In this document: piece after piece, positions 1 to 5,445 of the stretch | How positions within the stretch are numbered: the first letter of the stretch is position 1 | Layout: every line of letters starts with the position of its first letter | Assembly: GCA_035536235.1 (NCBI GenBank) | Contig: DATLOQ010000023.1 | Location: forward strand, 1-5,445 | Direction of reading: 5' to 3' | Source of the DNA: DATLNF01 sp035536235 | GTDB taxonomy: Bacteria > Actinomycetota > Actinomycetes > BP-191 | DNA: 5,445 nucleotides | The notes under the pieces: generated by a model | What the model saw: only the letters and a program-made list of their open reading frames with translations | Told to the model about the DNA's origin: nothing | Database searches by the model: none | Program-made: the position numbers and the translations under genes

Positions 1-1926
1 GCGCAGGCCGAGCTCGAGGACCGCGAGATGCCTGCGGCGTACCACCGCATCGTCTTCCCCAGCGATGGTGGGGATCTCGCGATCGAGACCACGCGGCCCG
101 AGCTCATCCCGGCCTGTGTCGCCCTGGTGGCCCATCCCGACGACGCGCGCTACCAGGCGCGCTTCGGGTCGACCGTCCGTACGCCGTTGTTCGGCGTGGA
201 GGTGCCGATCAAGGCGCACGAGCTCGCCGACCCCGAGAAGGGCTCGGGCGTCGCGATGATCTGCACGTTCGGCGACGTGACCGACGTGACCTGGTGGCGC
301 GAGCTCGACCTGCCGGTGCGCAACATCATCGGCCGCGACGGACGCATCCTCGCGACGCCGCCTCCCGACGTGCCGGACAACGACGCCTGGCGCGAGCTCG
401 CCGGCAAGACGACGAAGCAGGCGCAGCGGCGCATCGTCGAGCTCCTCGTCGAGTCCGGCGCGCTCGTCGGTGAGCCGAAGCCGATCACCCACCCGGTGAA
501 GTTCTACGAGAAGGGCGACCGGCCGCTCGAGATCGTCTCGAGCCGGCAGTGGTACATCCGCAACGGCGGCCGCGACGCCGCGATCCGCGACGAGATGCTG
601 GGCCGCGGCAAGGAGCTGCGGTGGCACCCGCCGCACATGCAGACCCGCTACGAGAACTGGGTCGGCGGCCTCGTCGGCGACTGGCTGATCAGCCGGCAGC
701 GCTACTTCGGCGTGCCGTTCCCGGTCTGGTATCCCGTCGGCGAGGACGGCGAGCCCGACTACGACACGCGACTCCTGCCCGACGAGGCGCGCCTCCCCGT
801 CGACCCGTCAAGCCACGTGCCCGACGGGTACGACGAGTCGCAGCGAGGCCAGCCGGGAGGGTTCGTCGGCGACGCGGACATCATGGACACCTGGGCGACG
901 TCGTCGCTGTCGCCGCAGATCGTCAGCCGGTGGGAGACCGACCCCGAGCTGTTCGACAAGATCTTCCCGATGGACCTCCGACCGCAGGGCCCGGAGATCA
1001 TCCGCACCTGGCTCTTCTCCAGCGTGGTGCGGTCGCACTACGAGCACGGCGCGCTGCCCTGGCGCGACACCACCATCAACGGCTGGGTCCTCGACCCCGA
1101 CCGCAAGAAGATGTCGAAGAGCAGGGGCACCATCGTCACGCCGATGCCGCTGCTGGAGCAGTTCGGGTCCGACGCGATCCGCTACTGGGCCTGCAGCGGC
1201 CGGCCGGGCACCGACACCGCGGCTGACCCCGCGCAGATGAAGGTCGGCCGGCGCCTGGCCGTGAAGCTGCTCAACGCGTCGAGGTTCGTCCTCGGCCTGC
1301 CCTACGACGCCGAGGCCGCGGCAGCGACGGAGATCACCGAGCCGCTCGACCGAGCGATGCTGCATCGCCTCGCGTCGGTCGTCGACGAGGCGACGACGGC
1401 CTACGACGGCTTCGACTACGCCCGCGCACTCGAGCGGACGGAGGCGTTCTTCTGGAGCTTCTGCGACGACTACGTCGAGCTGGTCAAGAACCGCGCCTAC
1501 GACGAGACCCGGCCGCCGTCGGCCGGCCGCGCGCTGCGGCTTGCCCTGTCCACCCTGCTCCGCCTTCTCGCGCCGACTCTGCCCTACGCCGCCGAGGAGA
1601 TCTGGTCCTGGTGGCAGGACGGCTCGGTGCATCGCGCGCCCTGGCCGGACGCCGCTGACATCCGTGCCGAAGGCGGGGCGGCCGGTGACCCGCTCGTGCT
1701 GGAGACAGCAGCAGTGGCGCTCGGCGCCATCCGCAAGGCGAAGAGCGAGGCGCAGCAGTCCATGCGCGCTGCCGTGGAGCGAGCCGTCGTGCGTGATTCG
1801 GATGAACGGGCGGCGGCGTTGTCCGCCGCGAAGGGCGACATCGCCAACGCGGGGGTCGTTGCGGAGCTTGTCATCGAGGTAGGTGAGCCGGGCGTCGAGG
1901 TAACGTTGGCGCCTGCTGTGCCGTGA
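1..1926 (+). CDS. valS: Valyl-tRNA synthetase, type 2 (archaeal-like) form, N-terminus missing
   Basis: Class I aminoacyl-tRNA synthetase that charges tRNA-Val with valine in the cytoplasm and edits misacylated threonine. The frame is open from base 1, so the ATG at 28 is an internal methionine; 641 residues are visible. By family length roughly 200 N-terminal residues, including the HIGH-type motif, lie upstream. Numbering from the first visible codon: the editing (CP1) domain has TTRPE at 30-34 and a DxxD pair at D92/D95, matching the editing aspartates of the family. The catalytic core resumes with WLISRQR (228-234) and DTWATSSLSP (296-305), and has a canonical KMSKS loop at 370-374. The anticodon-binding helical domain follows. 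The TTRPELIPACVALVAHPDD and DTWATSS wording is that of type 2 ValS, not the E. coli type. The C-terminal coiled-coil arm of type 1 enzymes is absent, and no CxxC zinc knuckle follows PVWY. The identification is very secure; the subtype rests on remembered family sequences. Confidence 0.97.
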   Translation, partial: AQAELEDREMPAAYHRIVFPSDGGDLAIETTRPELIPACVALVAHPDDARYQARFGSTVRTPLFGVEVPIKAHELADPEKGSGVAMICTFGDVTDVTWWRELDLPVRNIIGRDGRILATPPPDVPDNDAWRELAGKTTKQAQRRIVELLVESGALVGEPKPITHPVKFYEKGDRPLEIVSSRQWYIRNGGRDAAIRDEMLGRGKELRWHPPHMQTRYENWVGGLVGDWLISRQRYFGVPFPVWYPVGEDGEPDYDTRLLPDEARLPVDPSSHVPDGYDESQRGQPGGFVGDADIMDTWATSSLSPQIVSRWETDPELFDKIFPMDLRPQGPEIIRTWLFSSVVRSHYEHGALPWRDTTINGWVLDPDRKKMSKSRGTIVTPMPLLEQFGSDAIRYWACSGRPGTDTAADPAQMKVGRRLAVKLLNASRFVLGLPYDAEAAAATEITEPLDRAMLHRLASVVDEATTAYDGFDYARALERTEAFFWSFCDDYVELVKNRAYDETRPPSAGRALRLALSTLLRLLAPTLPYAAEEIWSWWQDGSVHRAPWPDAADIRAEGGAAGDPLVLETAAVALGAIRKAKSEAQQSMRAAVERAVVRDSDERAAALSAAKGDIANAGVVAELVIEVGEPGVEVTLAPAVP

Positions 1927-3284
1927 CCGACGTCGAGTCCCACGATGCTGTGGGCGGCTTGGCGCGGACGATGCGGGCTCTCAGCGCGCGGATCGACGGC
2001 GAGCTCGGCATGCTCGGGGTGGACCCGGACATCGCCCGGATGGCCGACCTCATGGACGTGCTCGGGTCACCGCAGCTGTCCTACCCGGCAGTTCATGTTG
2101 CCGGCACCAACGGCAAGACGTCGACGACCCGCATGGTCGACTCCCTGCTGCGGGCGTTCGGGCTGCGCACCGGCCGCTACACGAGCCCCCACCTGGCCAG
2201 CGTGCTCGAGCGGATCACCCTCGACGGCGAGTCGATCACGGCCGGCAGGTTCGCCGCGATGTACGACGAGCTGGCGCCGTACTTCTCGTTCGTGGACTCT
2301 CGCCACTCGCACCCGGTGACCTACTTCGAAGCGCTCACCGCGATGGGTCTCGCTGCCTTCGCGGACGCGCCGATCGACGTCGGCGTGGTCGAGGTCGGCC
2401 TCGGCGGTCGGTGGGATGCGACCAACGTGCTGCACGCCGGCACCTGCGTCATCACGCCGATATCGCTCGACCACACCGAGCTGCTCGGCCCGACGCTGAC
2501 GGCGGTCGCCGGGGAGAAGGCGGGCATCATCCACTCCGACGCGCGGGTCATCTCCGGGGTGCAGACGTTGGAGGCCGCGGAGGTCATCGTCCGCCGGGTG
2601 GCTGAGGTCGGCGCGGAGCTCGCTGTCGAAGGTGTGCACTTCGCCGTCGTCGACCGGAAGGTGGCGCTCGGCGGTCAGACCATGAGCATCTCGGGACTCG
2701 CCGGCACCTATGACGACCTCTTCCTGCCGTTGCACGGCGCGCACCAGGCGTCCAATGCCGCGTGCGCGGTGGCGGCAGTCGAGTGCTTCCTCGGCGGGGC
2801 GAGTGCTGCGCTGGATGTCCACGCCGTACGCGCCGGGCTGGCCGCCGCTGACTCACCCGGGCGGCTCGAAGTTGTAAGACGCAGTCCCACGGTGCTCCTC
2901 GACGGAGCCCACAACCCGGCGGGTGTCCTCGCTCTCGCCGCTGCGCTCGAGGAAGCCTTCACCTTCGACCGCCTCATCGGGGTCGTCGCGATCCTCGCGG
3001 ACAAGGACGCGACCGCGATGCTGGAGGGTCTCGAGACGGTGCTGCACGAGATCGTGGTGACCACCAACACGTCACCGCGCGCGCTGCCGGCAGATGTGCT
3101 GGCCGACCAGGCGGTGGCAGTCTTCGGCGTAGAGCGGGTGCACCGCGCGTCAAGTCTGCCGGACGCCATCGACGTCGCGGTCGGCCTGGCCGACGAAGGC
3201 GGCGAGACCGGCACCGGCGTGCTGATCACCGGCTCCCTCTACACCGTCGGCGAGGCCCGCACCCTGCTCAAGGGCTCAGGCTGA
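1923..3284 (+). CDS. folC: Dihydrofolate synthase / folylpolyglutamate synthase
   Basis: Mur-ligase-family cytoplasmic enzyme that adds glutamate to dihydropteroate and/or extends the polyglutamate tail of folates using ATP. The 453 residues are normal family length. Visible motifs are the P-loop GTNGKTST (61-68), SPHL (88-91), EVGLGGRWDATN (157-168) and DHTELLG (183-189). EKAGI (198-202) carries K199, which aligns with the carbamylated lysine of FolC. The C-terminal domain has GRLEVV (313-318), LDGAHNPAG (326-334), ILADKD (357-362) and TGSLYTVGEAR (436-446). The GTG start overlaps the valS TGA by four bases, which suggests translational coupling. No good Shine-Dalgarno sequence precedes it; the nearest purine-rich stretch, GAGG at 1897-1900, is too far away. 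In-frame alternatives are GTG 1950 and ATG 1971; homology begins shortly after the latter, so the true start is uncertain by up to 16 residues. The sequence does not show whether it has both activities or one. Confidence 0.96.
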   Translation: MTDVESHDAVGGLARTMRALSARIDGELGMLGVDPDIARMADLMDVLGSPQLSYPAVHVAGTNGKTSTTRMVDSLLRAFGLRTGRYTSPHLASVLERITLDGESITAGRFAAMYDELAPYFSFVDSRHSHPVTYFEALTAMGLAAFADAPIDVGVVEVGLGGRWDATNVLHAGTCVITPISLDHTELLGPTLTAVAGEKAGIIHSDARVISGVQTLEAAEVIVRRVAEVGAELAVEGVHFAVVDRKVALGGQTMSISGLAGTYDDLFLPLHGAHQASNAACAVAAVECFLGGASAALDVHAVRAGLAAADSPGRLEVVRRSPTVLLDGAHNPAGVLALAAALEEAFTFDRLIGVVAILADKDATAMLEGLETVLHEIVVTTNTSPRALPADVLADQAVAVFGVERVHRASSLPDAIDVAVGLADEGGETGTGVLITGSLYTVGEARTLLKGSG

Positions 3285-3287
3285 CTC

Positions 3288-3374
3288 ATGGCGCCACCTG
3301 CGCGCATCGAGCATCAACAGCGGTCGGCTACGCTCGCCGACCATTGTCGTTTGCAGCTTGAGGAGCAGCCCTGA
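3288..3374 (+). CDS. Possible 28-residue small ORF between folC and ndk (doubtful)
   Basis: An ATG three bases after the folC stop opens a 28-codon frame across the whole folC-ndk gap. Its TGA shares one base with the ndk ATG (TGATG), a layout typical of translational coupling. The peptide begins MAPPARIEHQQRSA and ends LQLEEQP. It is polar, with no membrane segment or recognisable motif, so it is not an obvious remnant of the membrane protein found here in relatives. The purines upstream (AGG at 3278-3280) make only a weak ribosome binding site. The 3322-3342 hairpin and the ndk Shine-Dalgarno sequence both lie inside it, so a chance open frame in GC-rich DNA is the likelier explanation. Confidence 0.12.
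   Translation: MAPPARIEHQQRSATLADHCRLQLEEQP
3322..3342 (+). terminator. Perfect 7-bp hairpin between folC and ndk, possible terminator or leader structure
   Basis: GGTCGGC (3322-3328) and GCCGACC (3336-3342) form a perfect inverted repeat around a 7-base loop, 37 bases after the folC stop. The sequence just downstream (ATTGTCGTTTG) is only mildly T-rich, so it is not a classical intrinsic terminator, although actinobacterial terminators often lack a U-run. It may instead attenuate read-through into ndk or protect mRNA ends. The loop contains TACGCT (3329-3334), which fits a TANNNT -10 box, but I see no convincing -35 upstream. The same GTCGGC/GCCGAC arms recur at 4931-4948 and inside folC at 3180-3194, so chance from base composition is possible. 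Confidence 0.3.
3361..3365 (+). promoter_or_regulatory. Ribosome binding site of ndk
   Basis: AGGAG ends eight bases before the ATG at 3374, which is near-ideal Shine-Dalgarno spacing. It is the clearest ribosome binding site in the window and fixes the ndk start. Confidence 0.8.
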
Positions 3375-3781
3375 TGTCCGAACGCACGCTTGTCCTGGTC
3401 AAGCCTGACGGCGTACGTCGTGGCCTGGTCGGCGAGGTGATCAGCCGCATCGAGCGCAAGGGGCTGACGCTGCTGGCCGCCGAGATGCGCACCATCGACG
3501 CCGACACCGCGGGCCAGCACTACGCCGAGCATGCCGAGCGGCCGTTCTTCGGCGAGCTCGTGGACTTCATCACCGGCGGCCCGCTGGTGGCCCTCGCCGT
3601 GGAAGGCCCGCGGGCCGTCGAGGCGGTGCGCACGCTCATGGGGGTCACTGACCCGGTGAAGTCGCTGCCCGGCACGCTGCGGGGCGACTACGCCCTGGAG
3701 ATCGGCCAGAACCTGGTGCACGGGTCGGACTCGCCGGAGTCGGGCACCCGCGAGCTCGCCATCTTCTTCCCGAAGCTCTAG
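3374..3781 (+). CDS. ndk: Nucleoside diphosphate kinase
   Basis: Transfers the gamma phosphate of ATP to nucleoside diphosphates through a phospho-histidine intermediate, balancing NTP and dNTP pools in the cytoplasm. The 135 residues are the usual compact bacterial length. The signature NLVHGSDSPESG spans 113-124, with H116 as the phosphorylated histidine. Other family positions are present: K10 in LVKPDGV, the Y50-x-x-H53 and RPFF (56-59) region, and the Kpn-loop stretch SLPGTLRGDYA (97-107) with R103 near the phosphates. The protein ends in the conventional FFPKL. The start is supported by AGGAG at 3361-3365. In Streptomyces and Mycobacterium a membrane-protein gene separates folC from ndk; here there is none. 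Nothing in the sequence is unusual for the family. Confidence 0.98.
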   Translation: MSERTLVLVKPDGVRRGLVGEVISRIERKGLTLLAAEMRTIDADTAGQHYAEHAERPFFGELVDFITGGPLVALAVEGPRAVEAVRTLMGVTDPVKSLPGTLRGDYALEIGQNLVHGSDSPESGTRELAIFFPKL

Positions 3782-3793
3782 AGGAGCGTCTTA

Positions 3794-3814
3794 CTCTCGA
3801 CGTCAGGTCGAGGG
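3794..3814 (+). promoter_or_regulatory. Alternative hairpin overlapping the ndk-mreB terminator-like stem
   Basis: CTCGAC (3796-3801) pairs with GTCGAG (3807-3812) around the 5-base loop GTCAG. T3795-G3813 and C3794-G3814 extend it to eight pairs with one G-U wobble. Its right arm uses bases 3807-3814, which are also needed by the larger hairpin at 3805-3838, so the two cannot form together. That is the geometry of an attenuator, but no leader peptide or ligand-binding domain is visible and overlap by chance is possible. Confidence 0.22.
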
Positions 3815-3838
3815 GGGTTTCAACAGACCCCCTCACCT
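3805..3838 (+). terminator. C/G-rich hairpin after ndk, probable terminator or attenuator
   Basis: The right arm ACCCCCTCACCT (3827-3838) pairs with 3805-3818 on the left: AGGT, then GA, then GGGGGT, with single-base bulges at C3809 and G3812. This gives about 12 pairs around the 8-base loop TTCAACAG (3819-3826). It lies 23 bases after the ndk stop. No U-run follows, so it would be a non-canonical actinobacterial terminator. It sits directly before the candidate mreB promoter, which fits a boundary between the valS-folC-ndk and mre transcription units. Strength and termination cannot be judged without folding and transcript data. Confidence 0.42.
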
Positions 3839-3848
3839 CGGTTACGAT
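3819..3848 (+). promoter_or_regulatory. Candidate promoter of mreB
   Basis: TACGAT (3843-3848) matches the actinobacterial TANNNT -10 pattern. An 18-base spacer separates it from TTCAAC (3819-3824), which matches TTGACA at only three of six positions. Transcription would start near 3855, giving a leader of about 30 bases that includes the GAGAGG at 3869-3874. The -35 falls in the loop of the 3805-3838 hairpin, and the perfect palindrome CGATCGATCG (3845-3854) overlaps the -10 and start point. Position and -10 quality are favourable; the weak -35 keeps confidence modest. Confidence 0.35.
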
Positions 3849-3868
3849 CGATCGCTCCGACACACTTC

Positions 3869-3874
3869 GAGAGG
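3869..3874 (+). promoter_or_regulatory. Ribosome binding site of mreB
   Basis: GAGAGG ends 11 bases before the ATG at 3886. This spacing is slightly long, but it is the only purine-rich stretch in reach and supports that ATG over the internal ATG at 3922. Confidence 0.5.
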
Positions 3875-3885
3875 CCCCTGTCTCC

Positions 3886-4920
3886 ATGGCATCGAGCACC
3901 CTGTCCTTCCTCGGTCGTGACATGGCTGTCGACCTCGGCACCGCCAACACCCTCGTCTACGTCCGGGGCCGCGGCATCGTGCTCAACGAGCCGAGCGTCG
4001 TCGCGATAAACACCAACAACAAGGGCATTCTCGCGGTCGGCACCGAGGCCAAGCGGATGATCGGGCGCACCCCCGGCAACATCGTGGCGATCCGGCCGCT
4101 CAAGGACGGCGTGATCGCCGACTTCGAGACGACCGAGCGGATGCTGCGCTACTTCATCCAGAAGGTGCACCGCCGCCGCCACTTCGCCAAGCCGCGCATT
4201 GTCGTCTGCGTGCCGTCAGGCATCACCGGCGTCGAGCAGCGTGCGGTGGAGCAGGCCGGCTACCAGGCCGGGGCGCGACGCGTCTACATCATCGAGGAGC
4301 CCATGGCGGCCGCGATCGGCGCCGGCCTGCCGGTGCACGAGCCGACCGGCAACATGGTGGTCGACATCGGCGGCGGTACGACGGAGGTCGCGGTCATCTC
4401 CCTCGGCGGCATCGTCACCAGCCAGAGCATCCGCGTCGGCGGCGACGAGCTGGACAGCTCGATCATCAGCTACGTGAAGAAGGAGTACTCGCTGATGCTC
4501 GGCGAGCGCACCGCCGAGGACATCAAGATGACGATCGGCTCCGCGTTCCCGATGCCGGACGAGCCGCACGCCGAGATTCGCGGGCGTGACCTCGTCTCCG
4601 GGCTGCCGAAGACCATCGTGGTCAGCGCCGAGGAGATCCGCAAGGCGATCGAGGAGCCCGTCAACGCGATCGTCGACGCCGTCAAGACGACCCTCGACAA
4701 GTGTCCGCCGGAGCTCTCGGGAGACGTCATGGACCGGGGCATCGTGTTGACCGGCGGTGGGGCGCTGCTCAAGGGACTCGACGAGCGGCTCAAGCACGAG
4801 ACCGGCATGCCGATCCACATCACCGACAACCCGCTGCACTCGGTGGCGATGGGCTCGGGGAAGTGCGTCGAGGAGTTCGAAGCGCTCAAGCCGGTGCTCA
4901 TCTCCTCCCCGCGGCACTAG
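3886..4920 (+). CDS. mreB: Rod shape-determining protein MreB, actin-like ATPase
   Basis: Bacterial actin homologue that forms membrane-associated filaments and guides peptidoglycan synthesis with MreC, MreD, RodA and a class B PBP. In Streptomyces it acts mainly on aerial hyphae and spore walls. The 344 residues are full family length. The actin-fold ATP-binding motifs are in order: phosphate-1 DLGTANTLVY (16-25), the connecting EEPMAAAIGAG (137-147), phosphate-2 DIGGGTTEVAV (160-170) and the adenosine motif GIVLTGGGALLKGL (285-298). RTPGNIVAIRPLKDGVIADFE (61-81) and CPPELSGD (273-280) are strongly conserved blocks. The ATG at 3886 gives the N-terminus seen in actinobacterial MreB (xSFLGRDMAVDLG); starting at M13 would cut into the first strand. 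The short hydrophobic LSFLG near the N-terminus might help membrane contact, which is inference. mreC follows after 51 bases in the same frame. No anomaly seen. Confidence 0.98.
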   Translation: MASSTLSFLGRDMAVDLGTANTLVYVRGRGIVLNEPSVVAINTNNKGILAVGTEAKRMIGRTPGNIVAIRPLKDGVIADFETTERMLRYFIQKVHRRRHFAKPRIVVCVPSGITGVEQRAVEQAGYQAGARRVYIIEEPMAAAIGAGLPVHEPTGNMVVDIGGGTTEVAVISLGGIVTSQSIRVGGDELDSSIISYVKKEYSLMLGERTAEDIKMTIGSAFPMPDEPHAEIRGRDLVSGLPKTIVVSAEEIRKAIEEPVNAIVDAVKTTLDKCPPELSGDVMDRGIVLTGGGALLKGLDERLKHETGMPIHITDNPLHSVAMGSGKCVEEFEALKPVLISSPRH

Positions 4921-4930
4921 CGCCAGGAGC

Positions 4931-4948
4931 GTCGGCGCCTGTGCCGAC
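4931..4948 (+). repeat. Short hairpin in the mreB-mreC spacer
   Basis: GTCGGC (4931-4936) and GCCGAC (4943-4948) are a perfect inverted repeat; a G4937-T4942 wobble would close a 4-base loop. It starts 10 bases after the mreB stop and ends 23 bases before the mreC start. No U-run follows, and both genes belong to the same module, so an mRNA-processing or partial attenuation role is more plausible than full termination. The arm sequence matches that of the hairpin at 3322-3342. The short stem could also be accidental. Confidence 0.25.
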
Positions 4949-4971
4949 CGAAGACTGAGCCGACACGCACC

Positions 4972-5445
4972 GTGTATCGGGACTCCCGCCGCCTGAGGCT
5001 CGCCCTCGCGCTGCTCATCGTCATCTCGTTCACTCTCATCACGGTCGACTACCGGGGTGGTGAGGGCTCGTCGTTGCGCGGGCTCCGTCGAGGGGCGGCG
5101 GCAGTCGTCGGCCCGGTGCAGCGCGCAGTTGCCCGCGCGGTACGCCCGGTGGGACGGTCGCTGGCCAACATCGGGGACCTCGGCTCGCTCAGCGACCAGG
5201 TCGACGACCTGCGCAAGGAGAACGCCGAGCTGCGCACCCAGCTGCGAGCGGCGGAGGACCTGCGGCGACGCAGCGACGAGCTCGACGCGCTGCTCGGTGC
5301 CGCCGGCGACCGAGGAGCTCGGGTCCTGCCCGCCACGGTGATCGCCGACAGCCCCAACAACTTCGAGTGGACAGTGACGCTCGACCGCGGCAGCCGCGAC
5401 GGAGTCCGGCCGGACATGACGGTGATCACCGGTGACGGCCTGGTC
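4972..5445 (+). CDS. mreC: Rod shape-determining protein MreC, C-terminus missing
   Basis: Membrane-anchored scaffold of the elongation machinery that links cytoplasmic MreB to the extracytoplasmic penicillin-binding protein. 158 residues are visible; the frame is open to the window end. A basic N-terminus (RDSRRLR) precedes a single membrane segment at about 8-25 (LALALLIVISFTLITV), then TVDYRGG, a wording typical of actinobacterial MreC. Residues 72-108 form a probable coiled coil with leucines at 73, 80, 87 and 108 in heptad register, plus L91, L97 and L104. The first beta domain begins at VLPATVIADSPNNFEWTVTLDRG (118-140), matching the MreC family, and is cut off at GDGLV. The GTG at 4972 is the only ATG/GTG/TTG start between the mreB stop and the membrane segment in this frame, and it yields the expected N-terminus. 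No clear Shine-Dalgarno sequence precedes it. mreD should follow beyond the window. Confidence 0.95.
   Translation, partial: MYRDSRRLRLALALLIVISFTLITVDYRGGEGSSLRGLRRGAAAVVGPVQRAVARAVRPVGRSLANIGDLGSLSDQVDDLRKENAELRTQLRAAEDLRRRSDELDALLGAAGDRGARVLPATVIADSPNNFEWTVTLDRGSRDGVRPDMTVITGDGLV

Noticed and set aside
28..30. ATG at 28 as the valS start
   Set aside because: The frame is open to base 1 and the visible protein begins in the middle of the editing domain, so the catalytic N-terminus with the HIGH-type motif must lie upstream.
549..1226. 225-codon plus-strand frame overlapping valS
   Set aside because: A +2 shadow of valS, dominated by arginine and proline. The valS frame carries the family motifs over the same bases.
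808..1632. 274-codon open frame on the minus strand inside valS
   Set aside because: It is antisense to a clearly coding valS with conserved motifs throughout. The peptide is arginine-, valine- and alanine-rich without motifs, as expected from the reverse complement of GC-rich codons.
2067..2822. 251-codon open frame on the minus strand inside folC
   Set aside because: Shadow of the folC codons: low-complexity composition, no motif, no plausible ribosome binding site, and it lies wholly within conserved folC domains.
3329..3334. TACGCT as a -10 box for an ndk promoter
   Set aside because: It lies in the loop of the 3322-3342 hairpin, and the bases 17-18 upstream (around 3305-3311) do not resemble a -35. 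It cannot be told from chance without a mapped start.
4216..4917. 233-codon open frame on the minus strand inside mreB
   Set aside because: Antisense to the most conserved part of mreB. The open frame is explained by GC-rich third positions.
4921..4971. Possible N-terminal extension of mreC or read-through of the mreB TAG, which lies in the same frame as mreC
   Set aside because: The spacer is open in that frame but has no ATG/GTG/TTG before 4972. MreB is already full length at the TAG, and MreC homologues begin at the GTG. Same-frame stop and start is coincidence.

Overview
The window is strongly GC-rich, with G or C at most third codon positions, and uses GTG starts. It holds five same-strand, tightly packed housekeeping genes in the order valS (5' end missing), folC, ndk, mreB, mreC (3' end missing). 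This order and the protein sequences point to an actinobacterium, most likely a rod- or filament-forming actinomycete. Streptomyces has valS-folC-(small membrane protein)-ndk-mreB-mreC, and Mycobacterium keeps the valS-folC-(membrane protein)-ndk part. I cannot place the genus from the sequence alone.

Region by region: positions 1-1926 are the C-terminal three quarters of valyl-tRNA synthetase, of the compact archaeal-like 'type 2' form. folC starts inside the valS stop codon (4-base overlap) and runs to 3284. An 89-base gap follows. It holds a perfect 7-bp hairpin, a good ribosome binding site for ndk and a doubtful 28-codon ORF. The membrane-protein gene found at this place in Streptomyces and Mycobacterium is absent. 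ndk covers 3374-3781. The 104-base gap before mreB is the most structured non-coding stretch: a C/G-rich imperfect hairpin, an overlapping alternative hairpin and a plausible promoter just upstream of mreB. mreB covers 3886-4920. A 51-base spacer with a short hairpin leads to mreC (GTG at 4972), which runs off the window in its first beta domain.

Functionally there are two modules. valS-folC-ndk serve translation, folate polyglutamylation and nucleoside triphosphate supply. mreB-mreC begin the cell-shape module, which in relatives continues with mreD, a class B penicillin-binding protein and rodA. The ndk-mreB gap looks like the boundary where transcription could be reset between them.

I found no mobile element, CRISPR array, tRNA or rRNA gene, and no sign of an undescribed system. 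All five genes are intact where visible. The points worth a second look are small: the missing membrane gene, the paired alternative hairpins before mreB, and the type 2 ValS. No gene-free stretch exceeds about 105 bases.
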